This document shows, piece after piece, positions 19,037-28,135 of a stretch of 64,000 nucleotides of DNA. The stretch comes from CAZUXY01 sp964624235. GTDB lineage: Bacteria > Spirochaetota > UBA4802 > UBA5368. The DNA lies in the NCBI GenBank assembly GCA_964624235.1, contig CAZUXY010000001.1:124001-188000 (forward strand), given 5' to 3'. Each line of letters begins with the position of its first letter. The stretch's first letter is position 1. Position numbers and translations under genes: made by a program. Below the pieces are notes generated by a model. It was not told the DNA's origin, did not search any database, and saw nothing but the letters and a program-made list of their open reading frames with translations.

Positions 19037-20067
19037 ACAATTACGACCCGCCCTTTTTTCGATACACCTATTTCTCCTATCACCGCAGGCTGCTCGTTAT
19101 GTTGCCTTAAAATACCGTTTATTTTACCTTCGACGTCCTTATCCACAACCAGCATCAGGCCTATTCCCATATTGAAGGTAGTATACATTTCCCTCTCGTC
19201 TATACCACCCGTTTTTTGTATAAAATTAAAAACCGGGGAAGTCGCTATTTGCGATTTTTTAATATACGCTGCCGTCCCCGGAGGTAGTATGCGTGGGATG
19301 TTTTCATAAAAACCTCCTCCGGTAATATGTACCATTCCCTTTATTGGAACAGCCTGTTCCAGGCACTGCATCACCGCACGACAGTAAATCCTGGTGGGCG
19401 TAAGCAGCACGTCCCCGAGCGTAGCGGAAAGATCCTGTATATAGTCGGAGGTGGAAAATCCTTTAACATCGAACAGCAGTTTTCTGATCAGGGAATAGCC
19501 GTTTGAGTGTATCCCGGAAGAAGGAAGACCGATGATGATATCCCCCTCTTTAATACCTCTCCCGTCGATAATATTTTTTTTATCCACGACACCCACTGCG
19601 AAACCGGCGATGTCATAATCGTCGTCGTTCATTACATTGGGGTGCTCTGCGGTTTCACCGCCAACCAGACTGCAGCCGGCCTGTCTGCACCCTTCGGCTA
19701 CTCCCTTTACAATATCGACGAGCACCGGTTCGTTTAATTTTCCGCACGACAGGTAATCAAGAAAAAAGAGGGGTCTGGCGCCCGATACCAGGATGTCGTT
19801 TACGCACATGGCCACAGCGTCAATACCGATGGTATCGTGACGATTCACCATCTGCGCGATCTTTATCTTGGTACCTACCCCGTCGGTGCCCGACACCAGA
19901 ACCGGATGTTCCATTTCAGGAAAAGCAGCGGAAAAAAGGGCCCCGAAGCCACCGATATCGGTTATGACCCTTTCAGAAAACGTGGATTTAACGATTGGGG
20001 CGATCTTCTTTACGAACCTGTTCCCCCCTTCAACGTCTACACCTGATTCTTTATAGGTAAAACCCAT
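19033..20067 (-). CDS. purM: Phosphoribosylformylglycinamidine cyclo-ligase (AIR synthetase)
   Basis: Converts FGAM to AIR with ATP in de novo purine synthesis. The N-terminal segment MGFTYKESGVDVEGGNRFV, followed by GGFGALF and the loop VSGTDGVGTK, is diagnostic; GGGFYENIPRILP lies in the C-terminal half. I set the start at ATG 20067 because AAGAAAGGG lies about 7 nt upstream and the family begins here; the frame stays open to 20181, but those residues are not family-like. The protein is 344 residues, normal length. No other pur gene is nearby. Confidence 0.95.
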   Translation of the reverse strand: MGFTYKESGVDVEGGNRFVKKIAPIVKSTFSERVITDIGGFGALFSAAFPEMEHPVLVSGTDGVGTKIKIAQMVNRHDTIGIDAVAMCVNDILVSGARPLFFLDYLSCGKLNEPVLVDIVKGVAEGCRQAGCSLVGGETAEHPNVMNDDDYDIAGFAVGVVDKKNIIDGRGIKEGDIIIGLPSSGIHSNGYSLIRKLLFDVKGFSTSDYIQDLSATLGDVLLTPTRIYCRAVMQCLEQAVPIKGMVHITGGGFYENIPRILPPGTAAYIKKSQIATSPVFNFIQKTGGIDEREMYTTFNMGIGLMLVVDKDVEGKINGILRQHNEQPAVIGEIGVSKKGRVVIV

Positions 20068-20134
20068 AATAACCCTTTCTTGTAATTGAACTTTGAGTTC
20101 TTCAGTATCCTCTGAATAATCAACGGGACCACAT

Positions 20135-20149
20135 GTCCTGTCACAGGAC
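20135..20149. promoter_or_regulatory. Short dyad upstream of purM
   Basis: GTCCTG and CAGGAC form a perfect 6-bp inverted repeat around TCA, located about 70 bp before purM and 120 bp before the rightward gene at 20270. T-runs follow it on the plus strand, so it could act as a small terminator or operator. Its function is unproven. Confidence 0.3.
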
Positions 20150-20269
20150 TTTTGAATTCTTTTCAACGTTTTCACAAGCACTTTTTTTAATTAGTGATTG
20201 CCACAACCACAATACCGCAATTACACTGTACATGTACACAGCCTCTATTCCACTACACCGGGATAATTC

Positions 20270-21088
20270 GTGGGACTTAACCGTAACGAGATTGAACAAC
20301 TGATTGCAAAGCTGCGGGACAGATACGCCCGCTATGCAAAAAAACACAACACATCGTGGTTCAATATTTCCCCTTTTGAAGAACGGCTGGAAATGGCCGT
20401 ACAGAAGAAAATGAATCTGGAGGGTTTTATTCTTTCGGAAATATCATACTTCGAAAAACTTAGGGAGAAATACGAAAAGAAAAAAAAGGAAAAACCGTTC
20501 ACCGCGCTCGTGGATTCCATACTCGAACAGTACGCTTCACGCATAAAAAAATACCCTCCCATATTTTTTCATCCCGAAGCTCATCTGGAAATGGTACACC
20601 TCTATGGCGCCCTGAGGGGATTTGCCTCAAGGTTATTCCCGGTACTTCGACTCATCATCAAGGAAGCCGCGCATAAAACCATTCTCAATGAAATTGATAT
20701 GAAGCTCGGCTTCCTCGCCGTGCCGCAGGGTACTCATCACTCGAAGCGAGTCGCCGACCACGTAATGGTGCTTTCGAGGCCGGCAGGACCGGGCAGGGAG
20801 CTTGAGAATGAGAGGGACAAGAACAACTATCTGAGGGAAGCGGCGTTTCTTTTGCATGAAATACACGACTTTTGCGGGGAATTGATGAATAACCGCGACC
20901 CGGATTGGGACCTCCCACTGCGTTTTGACCGGTTATACCTGGTGGGAGAAACGAAAAAAAATATAATCGAAGAATTTTCCCCTTATACCGGTTGCGGCGC
21001 TATCATCAAGGTACAGGAATCGGCCGCCTCTATCATTGAGGATTTCAGGCTGGGTGCTTTTAACGGGAAACCGGTTACGTCTTCTTGA
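20270..21088 (+). CDS. Hypothetical cytoplasmic protein
   Basis: A protein of 272 residues from a GTG start (GGGAT lies about 6 nt upstream). I recognise no family. It is soluble and helical; residues 50-85 are a highly charged Lys/Glu coiled-coil-like helix. A conserved-looking patch around residues 135-170 includes LGFLAVPQGTHHSKRVADH. No catalytic motif is evident. It converges with the REC-SpoIIE gene, and the two 3' ends overlap by 14 bp. Confidence 0.6.
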   Translation: MGLNRNEIEQLIAKLRDRYARYAKKHNTSWFNISPFEERLEMAVQKKMNLEGFILSEISYFEKLREKYEKKKKEKPFTALVDSILEQYASRIKKYPPIFFHPEAHLEMVHLYGALRGFASRLFPVLRLIIKEAAHKTILNEIDMKLGFLAVPQGTHHSKRVADHVMVLSRPAGPGRELENERDKNNYLREAAFLLHEIHDFCGELMNNRDPDWDLPLRFDRLYLVGETKKNIIEEFSPYTGCGAIIKVQESAASIIEDFRLGAFNGKPVTSS

Positions 21089-22766
21089 TGCAGATCATAG
21101 TTATGTCATCCTCCTGCTTTTCATATCCGGTAAACTCATACACCGTTCCGATTATAGAATGAAGCATGTCCCTGGACGGTATATTTATATATTCCATGAA
21201 TTTTTCCACCAGACGCCGGTCGCCGTACATTTCCCTGCTCTCCCTGGAAACGGATTCCGTAATTCCATCAGTGTATAACAGAATACAGTCTCCATTCTCC
21301 AGCGTGAAAGAAATATCGGTAAATTCACTGTCCTCAAAAAAACCTATTAATGATCCTGTTTTATTCAGTAAAAGGTAATTCTTTGTCCGGTCCTGATAGT
21401 GTATGGCCGGAGGGTGTCCGCCCGAAGAAAACAGCACTTCACCGGTCTGTATATTGATCTGGCATACAATTACCGTTCCGAAATAATAGAGCCCGGCAAT
21501 GTCATTGGTCAGTATGTTATTCACCGCGTTTATGGTAAAGGAAGGTGTGAACCTCCTCAGGGAAAAAGTCCGGAAGAGTGACCGTATTTCATTACCGATG
21601 AACGACGATGCCATGCCGTGCCCGGAAACATCGCAAAGGATAATCTGGTAGACATCGTCGTCAAGATAGAACCCGTCGAAAAAATCTCCCGAAATGTCCT
21701 CGGCGGGCATAAAAACAGATGCGATGTCAAAACCCTTAATATTATCAAACTGGGGCAGCAGCGACACCTGGATTCTTCTGACCTTGGAGACCTCGTTCTT
21801 ATACATTGCATACTGATGATCGAGTTCGTGTTGAATCTGAATCCTTTCGGCGATGATCCCTAAAAAATCCACGCTGAGCGAAATGAGGTTTTTATCATCC
21901 TGCTCAAAAGGGCTGAGCCTTTCCATCAGCAGATATCCTGAAATATGGTTGTTAATAAGAACAGGGGACAGGGCGCAATGGATTTCTCTTCCATCGGATG
22001 ATTTTATTTTTACCGACATTATGGGTGTGCTAATTGTGTTGTCATTAAGTTTCAAACGTGTCCTTAGACGGTCAAAATCCATAAAGCTTTGAGCTCCGTC
22101 ATAGACCTCCTTAAAAATCGTATCCATAATCCCCTTCCGTTCCAGAACGAGCTCAATGTATCCCAGGTCCAGGATTTTCCCGACAGAAGAAAATTCCCTG
22201 GTCAGAACATTGAAATTATCAACGTTAATGTTTTTCTGAATAATCCTGTTCAGTTGATACAGCTTTTTGGAGAATTCCAGCTGGTAGTTAAATGCCGAAT
22301 AAAGTTTGTCCTGGTAGGCTTTGATTTTTTTGCAGTTTTTAACCTTTGACTGGACCTCAAAGGGGACGAAAGGTTTTCTGATATAATCATTCGCTCCCGC
22401 TTCGTATCCTTTTATTATAAATTCTTCCTCATTTTCCGCAGTGATCATTAAAATAAAGAGCTTCTCATACTGGCTGTCCCTGCGTATTTCTCTGCAAATT
22501 TCAATGCCATCACCATCGGGAAGTACCAGATCCAGCAACAACACATCCGGATAAAAATGGGGAAGCAGATCCTGAAATTCCAGATACGTTCCCACACCGG
22601 TAAAATGATAGTCCGTTGACAGCAGGTCCGACAGAATTCGTCTTACCATTCTGTCGTCATCAAGGGCCAGTACTCTCAGGCGTGAGTCATGATTATTGTA
22701 TTGTACACTATTCCGCATACCCAACATGCCTGTGTATTTCCTGAAATCGATCCAGAAAAAACACAT
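21075..22766 (-). CDS. Response regulator with SpoIIE-type PP2C phosphatase output
   Basis: N-terminal receiver domain (about 30-150): acidic LALDDD, phospho-acceptor Asp in VLLLDLVLPDGDG and Lys in YIRKPF. The middle (about 190-330) looks like a GAF-type sensory region with a short coiled coil. The C-terminal SpoIIE/PP2C domain (about 345-563) shows DISGDFFDGF, DVSGHGMASSF, FSSGGHPPAI and LYTDGITES, the metal-binding pattern of Ser/Thr phosphatases such as RsbU. Such proteins usually dephosphorylate an anti-anti-sigma factor. No such partner is adjacent. The start may lie at ATG 22727 or 22718 rather than 22766. Confidence 0.93.
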   Translation of the reverse strand: MCFFWIDFRKYTGMLGMRNSVQYNNHDSRLRVLALDDDRMVRRILSDLLSTDYHFTGVGTYLEFQDLLPHFYPDVLLLDLVLPDGDGIEICREIRRDSQYEKLFILMITAENEEEFIIKGYEAGANDYIRKPFVPFEVQSKVKNCKKIKAYQDKLYSAFNYQLEFSKKLYQLNRIIQKNINVDNFNVLTREFSSVGKILDLGYIELVLERKGIMDTIFKEVYDGAQSFMDFDRLRTRLKLNDNTISTPIMSVKIKSSDGREIHCALSPVLINNHISGYLLMERLSPFEQDDKNLISLSVDFLGIIAERIQIQHELDHQYAMYKNEVSKVRRIQVSLLPQFDNIKGFDIASVFMPAEDISGDFFDGFYLDDDVYQIILCDVSGHGMASSFIGNEIRSLFRTFSLRRFTPSFTINAVNNILTNDIAGLYYFGTVIVCQINIQTGEVLFSSGGHPPAIHYQDRTKNYLLLNKTGSLIGFFEDSEFTDISFTLENGDCILLYTDGITESVSRESREMYGDRRLVEKFMEYINIPSRDMLHSIIGTVYEFTGYEKQEDDITMICIKKT

Positions 22767-23153
22767 GATGTAAATTCCGATTAATGGTTCTATGTATCGA
22801 TAAACAATAAACCGGTTTTCCGATTATTTCAACCAGTTTCTTTAATTGTACGAACAACCGCAACCCATGCCTGGAATTGCAGTAAAACAAATATCAGGTG
22901 AATCCACTCATCCAGAAAATTATACGGCCGGTATATGTAGTTATTTTTTCCTGTAAAAGCACAGGGATTATTATGACGTGTGGTGGTTACCCCTGTACAG
23001 AATGGAAAGAAATCAATACTAAAAACAGTCGACTTTGTCTTTATACCCTCACACTGTTGATTCAGTATTCATGCCCTTACGATTCATATTGACAATTACC
23101 TACCGCAGAAGGGCATAGAAATTTATAGATTCGTTATCATTGCAACGGGTATC
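22767..23153. other. Intergenic region with no recognisable gene
   Basis: 387 bp between the zinc protease and the response regulator, both leftward, so the promoter of the latter should be at its left end. A 64-codon open frame at 22898-23092 on the plus strand has no ribosome binding site or recognisable sequence. I see no hairpin or repeat of note. Confidence 0.4.
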
Positions 23154-23852
23154 CTATTCATCCCTGCCGCCCAGTACGCCGGCACGGATCAGAAAGTACA
23201 AAAGCGTCATGATAGCCGACGCGGCCGCGGCAACGTAGGTCATTGCGGCCGCCGACAAAACCCTGTTTACCCCGGTCATCTCACTGGAACTCAAAACACC
23301 ATATGAAGAAAGCATGGCTTTTGCCCTTGTCGATGCATTGAATTCCACCGGCAAGGTAACCAGCTGGAACACAACTACCGCGCTGAAAAGGACAATACCT
23401 ATCTTCACCAGACCCAGTGAGCCGATGATGAATCCTGCCATAATGATTATCCACGACAGATTAGAGCCGACCGATGCGGTAGGTGCCATCATGTTCCTCA
23501 GCACCAGGGGGGTATATCCCTTGGCGTGCTGGACAGCATGTCCTGTCTCGTGAGCGGCAACGCCGAGAGAGGCCAGAGAATTACTTCTGAATACCTCCGG
23601 CGAGAGACGAACCACCTTCTTTATAGGGTCATAATGGTCCGAAAGAAATCCCGTTGTTTCAACCACAGGTATATGTCCAAGCCCGTTTCTGCTTAGAATA
23701 AGTTCCGCCACTTCGGATCCCGTTACATTCCCTCGTGATGCAACCTTTGAATATTTATTAAAGGTGCTTTTTACCCTGAAGGATGCCCACAGCGAAAGCA
23801 AAAGCACCGGTGCCATCATCATCCAGTATAAAGGATCTATCCCAAGAAACAT
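23154..23852 (-). CDS. YugP-type neutral zinc metallopeptidase
   Basis: A membrane zinc peptidase of 232 residues. The zinc motif is HETGH at residues 101-105 (VAAHETGHAVQH). There is a hydrophobic N-terminal helix and three further membrane segments around 130-150, 150-170 and 200-225. A C-terminal AAAMTYVAAAASAIMTLLYF segment is typical of the family. Members are widespread, but their substrates are not known. A ribosome binding site (GGAGGTGCAAA) precedes the ATG. Confidence 0.9.
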   Translation of the reverse strand: MFLGIDPLYWMMMAPVLLLSLWASFRVKSTFNKYSKVASRGNVTGSEVAELILSRNGLGHIPVVETTGFLSDHYDPIKKVVRLSPEVFRSNSLASLGVAAHETGHAVQHAKGYTPLVLRNMMAPTASVGSNLSWIIIMAGFIIGSLGLVKIGIVLFSAVVVFQLVTLPVEFNASTRAKAMLSSYGVLSSSEMTGVNRVLSAAAMTYVAAAASAIMTLLYFLIRAGVLGGRDE

Positions 23853-24203
23853 TTTGCACCTCCGTGATTAAAAAGCAAACTCTACCGATATTCAGCACTG
23901 TCATTAAGAGTTATACAGTCTCTCAGAGACAAGTACCTGATTATATCACTACTTAATAATTTACTACATTTTATCATACGCGTAACTAAATTATTACCTA
24001 TAAGTAGTAAAAACATGATTTTGTTACCGGCTGGGATGTTTTTGTTTTTTTAAAAATCAACCCGATGCTGAAAAAAAAATTGAAATTGTAAATTAATTTA
24101 AATTATTTCCTTTCAAAGACATAAAAATGAGCAAGTCAATATGATTTGACAACAACAATCATGCTCATTATCTTTGATCTAACCTCAAGTATTGGATTTC
24201 TTT
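23853..24203. other. Divergent AT-rich intergenic region
   Basis: 351 bp between the leftward zinc peptidase and the rightward TPR lipoprotein. It is very A+T rich (about 23930-24120) with poly-A runs. It carries the promoter and dyad annotated at 24126-24174. No coding potential is seen. Confidence 0.5.
24126..24174 (+). promoter_or_regulatory. Sigma-70-type promoter overlapped by an inverted repeat
   Basis: TTGACA at 24146-24151, a 17-bp spacer and TATCTT at 24169-24174 form a good promoter about 30 bp before the TPR lipoprotein start. The 8-bp inverted repeat AATGAGCA (24126-24133) / TGCTCATT (24162-24169), with nested arms ATGATT (24141-24146) / AATCAT (24157-24162), brackets the -35 box and touches the -10 box. 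This arrangement suits a repressor operator. Confidence 0.55.
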
Positions 24204-26063
24204 ATGAAAAAAATCTTTGGTATTGTAATTGTTTTATCACTTACGGGATGCGGAAGCACCCTTTCTAATAAAAAAGCATTTCCCCCATCAAAATCAACCG
24301 AAAGCTGGGTACTATACAGCAACGGATTGTTCCATCTGAACGCGAAGAATTACAAAACCGCGTTAAAATACCTTCATGAAGCGGAAAAGTCTAATACCGA
24401 ACTTGACAGGGTATATTATCATATTGCTTTTTGTTATTATAATACTTATGATTATGATTCCGTAAAAAAATACTCAGAACTCGCAATCAAACACAATCCC
24501 CGTTACACCAAGCCTTACTACCTGCTCTATTCGATGTACATGAACCTGCAGAATTATGAAAAGGCAGCAGCTATCCTTGAGACCTTGCGCCACCAGGAGC
24601 AGGACAACATCAATGTCAGCTACACACTGGGTACACTTTATTATTCAAGACTCAAACAATGGGACAACGCAGAAAAGACATTTAAATCCATACTGGAAAC
24701 CGCTTCAATAAAACCGGTGGATGACTATTTTCAGGAGCATTCAGCCTATTACCTCGGTCACATCTACTATTCAAAAGGCCAGGTCAACAGTGCGATTGAG
24801 CATTTTAAACTGTGTTCCGAGATAAACCCCGATAATCATTCTGCGCTTTATGCACTTGCTATTCTCTACATGGACCGGTATGAAGTTGATGAATCACTGG
24901 AGTATGCTCTTCTTTATCTGCACTTTTTCCCTGACAATGTAAAAATCAATTCCATAACCGGAAGAATTTTATATTTAAAGAGCGACCGGAGAGCTTCGAT
25001 ACACCTGAAGAAAGCAATGTTCAACACCGGCTTTGATGGATTAATCGCAAGAGCTTTATACAACGAACTTCTCCATAAAGACAAAGACGCAGTGGTACTG
25101 TTGAAAAAAGTCATTAAAGGCAATACAACCTACATCTCCCCTCACCTGGCCCTGGCAAGGATCAATCTGCGCAAAAATAATAAAACAGGTTCGGTAAGCG
25201 AGTTTTTTACCGCCGGAATACTGTTCTACCGCTATCGTTTGTATGATAATGCACGTGAAAGCTTCATTAAGGCGCTTTCGATAAATGATAAAATCCCCGA
25301 ATGTTATTTTTATCTCGCCAAAGTTTATGAGGAAACCGAAAGGTTCAGCCAGGCAATGGTAAATTATAAAAAGGTTCTGGAATTGAAACCCTCAGCCGAA
25401 ATTCTGATCCATATAGGCTATCTTTACAGCCTGAAAAGCAACTTCCATAACGCCACGCTGTACATGGATCGCGCCATAGAGATGGACCCCAAGAATTCCA
25501 AATCATATTTTTTTAAAGGACTCATATTCACACAGATGGACCGTTATCCGGATGCGGAGAAGATGGTACGCCATGCAATTTCTCTCAACGAAGAAAATGA
25601 CGAATACCACTTTTACCTGGCAACCATTCTGGAGAAGCAGAACCGCTTCGATGAAACCGTCGTATCGTTGAAAAAAGCCATTCGGTACAATCCTCAAAGC
25701 GCAAAATCATATAACTTCCTCGGATACCTTTATGCCGATAAGAATATGAACATTGATGAATCTATTTCCCTTATAAAAAAAGCTCTTGAATTCGAACCCG
25801 ATAATGGAGCTTATCTGGATTCACTGGGATGGGCATACTACAGAAAAAAAGATTTTGACCTGGCATTGAAAAAATTGCTTGAGGCGGAACTGAAGCTTGA
25901 CAGGGAAAAGAATCCCGATCCCGTTGTATATGATCATATAGGCGATACCTATAAAGAGCTGGGTAATTTTAAAAAGGCTCTGGAATACTGGAAAAAGTCC
26001 GTAAAAATGAAAAAGGACACTAAAATTGAGAAAAAAATCAAAGGCATTAGAATTATTGAGTGA
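24204..26063 (+). CDS. TPR-repeat lipoprotein
   Basis: A protein of 619 residues whose lipobox LSLTGC lies near residue 17, so it should be lipidated and surface- or periplasm-facing. The rest is a long run of tetratricopeptide repeats (at least a dozen, for example AIEHFKLCSEINPDNHSALY and SYNFLGYLYADKNMNIDES), a scaffold for protein contacts. ATG at 24204 is used instead of the TTG at 24192 because it starts the MKKIFGIVIV signal. The gene overlaps the following lipoprotein gene by 38 bp, so they form an operon. The partner is unknown. Confidence 0.88.
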   Translation: MKKIFGIVIVLSLTGCGSTLSNKKAFPPSKSTESWVLYSNGLFHLNAKNYKTALKYLHEAEKSNTELDRVYYHIAFCYYNTYDYDSVKKYSELAIKHNPRYTKPYYLLYSMYMNLQNYEKAAAILETLRHQEQDNINVSYTLGTLYYSRLKQWDNAEKTFKSILETASIKPVDDYFQEHSAYYLGHIYYSKGQVNSAIEHFKLCSEINPDNHSALYALAILYMDRYEVDESLEYALLYLHFFPDNVKINSITGRILYLKSDRRASIHLKKAMFNTGFDGLIARALYNELLHKDKDAVVLLKKVIKGNTTYISPHLALARINLRKNNKTGSVSEFFTAGILFYRYRLYDNARESFIKALSINDKIPECYFYLAKVYEETERFSQAMVNYKKVLELKPSAEILIHIGYLYSLKSNFHNATLYMDRAIEMDPKNSKSYFFKGLIFTQMDRYPDAEKMVRHAISLNEENDEYHFYLATILEKQNRFDETVVSLKKAIRYNPQSAKSYNFLGYLYADKNMNIDESISLIKKALEFEPDNGAYLDSLGWAYYRKKDFDLALKKLLEAELKLDREKNPDPVVYDHIGDTYKELGNFKKALEYWKKSVKMKKDTKIEKKIKGIRIIE

Positions 26064-26922
26064 TACATCAACATTCCGAACCACTTTTATTAAATCGCTA
26101 GCTTTCCTTCATATATTTGCGATATTTACGCTGACGATGTTTACATGCGCCGAGAAGCGGATGATCGTCGATAAGCGGCTTATGGTTTCCAGTGAGAAGA
26201 AATCCCGTGAACTGCTGGAGAGAACCCACACCATCAATAAACATTCACCGGAATTCTTCAGCGCTGCGTTTTCAGTGGACGGTATCTACAACAAAAAAAG
26301 GATCACGTCCATTGGAACTGTTATGTACAAAAAAAAACCCCGGCTGATCAGATTGTCGTTTGTGGATGCGGTCTTTAAAAGCCCTATTGTCACACTTATT
26401 CAGGATCGAGAAACCGTAAAGATCCATTTTCCTATTGAGAAAACACTCTATATCGACAACATCAATACCCTCGATCTCAGAAATTATTTGAACTTTGATA
26501 TTGAATTCAGCTTTTTCTACACTCTGACCGGGGGACAGATCCCGCTGCTGCCTGGTTTTGCCATCAAAAAGGAGCTTACCGAAGTCGGTGCCGATGCATC
26601 CGAGAAAGAGAGATGTTTCCTGATACTGGAGAACAGGGATTTCTTTCAGACTTTGTCTTTCAAAAATCAGATTCCCGACAAAATACTGTTTATCAATAAG
26701 GCAAGCAGAACCAGGATAGAGATTTATCTGGGCAGGCCGGAGATCAGGGGAGAGTCGGTATTCTTCAGGCAGATTCGTTTTGTTAATGTTCAAAACGGAG
26801 ATAAGATCAACTTCCTTTTCAAAAATCTTGATTATTCAAATGAACCCAGTGTCGCATCGATAACAACTTTAAAGACGGTCGATAAAACCCGGGTTATACA
26901 CATGGTTCCCCGGAAACGGTAA
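26026..26922 (+). CDS. Lipoprotein with LolB/DUF4292-like fold
   Basis: A protein of 298 residues. A hydrophobic segment (about 20-37) ends in TMFTC, a plausible lipobox. The mature part has beta-strands with the LolA/LolB-like pattern KKKPRLIRLSFVDAVFKSPIVTLIQDRETVKIHFP. The TTG start at 26026 is supported by AAGGAC about 8 nt upstream; another TTG lies at 26056. Such proteins bind lipoprotein acyl chains or help outer-membrane lipoprotein assembly; the exact role here is inferred. It is translated from within the end of the TPR gene. It converges with the GT4 gene, and their 3' ends overlap by 29 bp. Confidence 0.65.
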   Translation: MRKKSKALELLSDTSTFRTTFIKSLAFLHIFAIFTLTMFTCAEKRMIVDKRLMVSSEKKSRELLERTHTINKHSPEFFSAAFSVDGIYNKKRITSIGTVMYKKKPRLIRLSFVDAVFKSPIVTLIQDRETVKIHFPIEKTLYIDNINTLDLRNYLNFDIEFSFFYTLTGGQIPLLPGFAIKKELTEVGADASEKERCFLILENRDFFQTLSFKNQIPDKILFINKASRTRIEIYLGRPEIRGESVFFRQIRFVNVQNGDKINFLFKNLDYSNEPSVASITTLKTVDKTRVIHMVPRKR

Positions 26923-28135
26923 AACGGCGGTAAACACCAATCATCTGTACCACCGCATTCTGCCATCTGAATTCACGCTGTATCCTTTCCCTGCCCATGA
27001 CGCCGAGTTCTTTCTTTTTTTTCTTATCGCACATAAGATCGTCAATAGCCGATGCCAGCGCGACCTCATCACGCGCGGGGACTATCACTCCGGCGTCACC
27101 CACCACTTCGGGCAGTGCTCCTCCGTCGCTTGAAATAACTGAAATCCCACAGGCCATCGCCTCGGCGGCGGGAAGCCCGAATCCTTCATACACCGACGGC
27201 ACCACCGCAAACTCGGATTCGCTGTAGAGTTTCACCAGATCCGCAGTGCTGGCCTTTCCGGTGAAACGAATCCTGTCGTTGATACCGAGCCTTCTGACCA
27301 GTTCCATGGTTATACGACGGTGAGGAGCCCCTCCGTCAACCACCGTCAGCACCACGGGACTTTTCACACGTTTCATGGCCCTGGCAAGATACACGAAACC
27401 CTTTTTGCCGTCCTCGACATTGCCCACAAAAAGAATCTGATTCTTTTTTTTCCTGATGCCCTTCAGCGGTTTGAATACATCTGTGTCCATTCCGTTGTAA
27501 ACGACCGTCTGCATTTCCAACGGTACCCCGAAATCCATCCTGATACGCCTTCTGGAATCCTCAGATACCGTAATAATATGGTCAAGCCTTTTGGATACTA
27601 TCCGCTGCATCAGGACAGGGTAAAACATTACACCTTTAAGCTTGTTTCTGAAAGACGAGGCCCGTTCCAGCACGTTTTCCATGTCAACCGTGAGAGGATG
27701 GTGTATAGTGGCAATCACCGGGATCCCCAGACTCTTCATAAGCAGCAACCCGTAACCGAGGCACTGATTGTCATGGATCACATCAAACCCGTATTTTTCA
27801 TGCAGCTTTCTTACTAGTACAAACGCCCTGAAACTGAAGGTGCTGATTTCCGAGAAAGCACCGAGTCTGGTCGCCGAGTATTCATAAAGATTCAAGAGTT
27901 TAAAAATGTCGAAAGGACTTTCCCGATTAATAAAACCCGTTCCGCCCTTTATATAATATTCATTGTTATGTATATAATGTACGTGTACCCCTTCTATTAT
28001 GGTGGGATATGGAGGGCCGACGACTATATGGATTTCATGCCCCTGTCGTACCATTTCTTCGGCAATGTACTTTAAATAAATTCCCTGGCCGCCGCTGTAT
28101 GGATTGCCCCTGTAACAGAGTATGCAGATTTTCAA
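26894..28135 (-). CDS. Group 1/GT4 family glycosyltransferase
   Basis: Retaining GT-B enzyme of 413 residues. The N-terminal glycine-rich acceptor loop is NPYSGGQGIYLKYIAEEM. The C-terminal nucleotide-sugar site carries the E-x7-E motif in EGFGLPAAEAMACG, preceded by LFVGNVEDGKKGF. It probably adds a sugar to a cell-surface glycan or a small molecule; the sugar cannot be told. ATG overlaps the stop of the acetyltransferase (ATGA), so the two work together, consistent with making an acetylated surface glycan. Confidence 0.92.
   Translation of the reverse strand: MKICILCYRGNPYSGGQGIYLKYIAEEMVRQGHEIHIVVGPPYPTIIEGVHVHYIHNNEYYIKGGTGFINRESPFDIFKLLNLYEYSATRLGAFSEISTFSFRAFVLVRKLHEKYGFDVIHDNQCLGYGLLLMKSLGIPVIATIHHPLTVDMENVLERASSFRNKLKGVMFYPVLMQRIVSKRLDHIITVSEDSRRRIRMDFGVPLEMQTVVYNGMDTDVFKPLKGIRKKKNQILFVGNVEDGKKGFVYLARAMKRVKSPVVLTVVDGGAPHRRITMELVRRLGINDRIRFTGKASTADLVKLYSESEFAVVPSVYEGFGLPAAEAMACGISVISSDGGALPEVVGDAGVIVPARDEVALASAIDDLMCDKKKKKELGVMGRERIQREFRWQNAVVQMIGVYRRFTVSGEPCV

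Noticed and set aside
22898..23092. 64-codon open frame on the plus strand
   Set aside because: No ribosome binding site, no recognisable sequence, and the composition fits non-coding DNA.
23089..23117. TTGACA at 23089-23094 as a rightward promoter
   Set aside because: No acceptable -10 box at 16-18 bp, and the next gene on the right is on the other strand.
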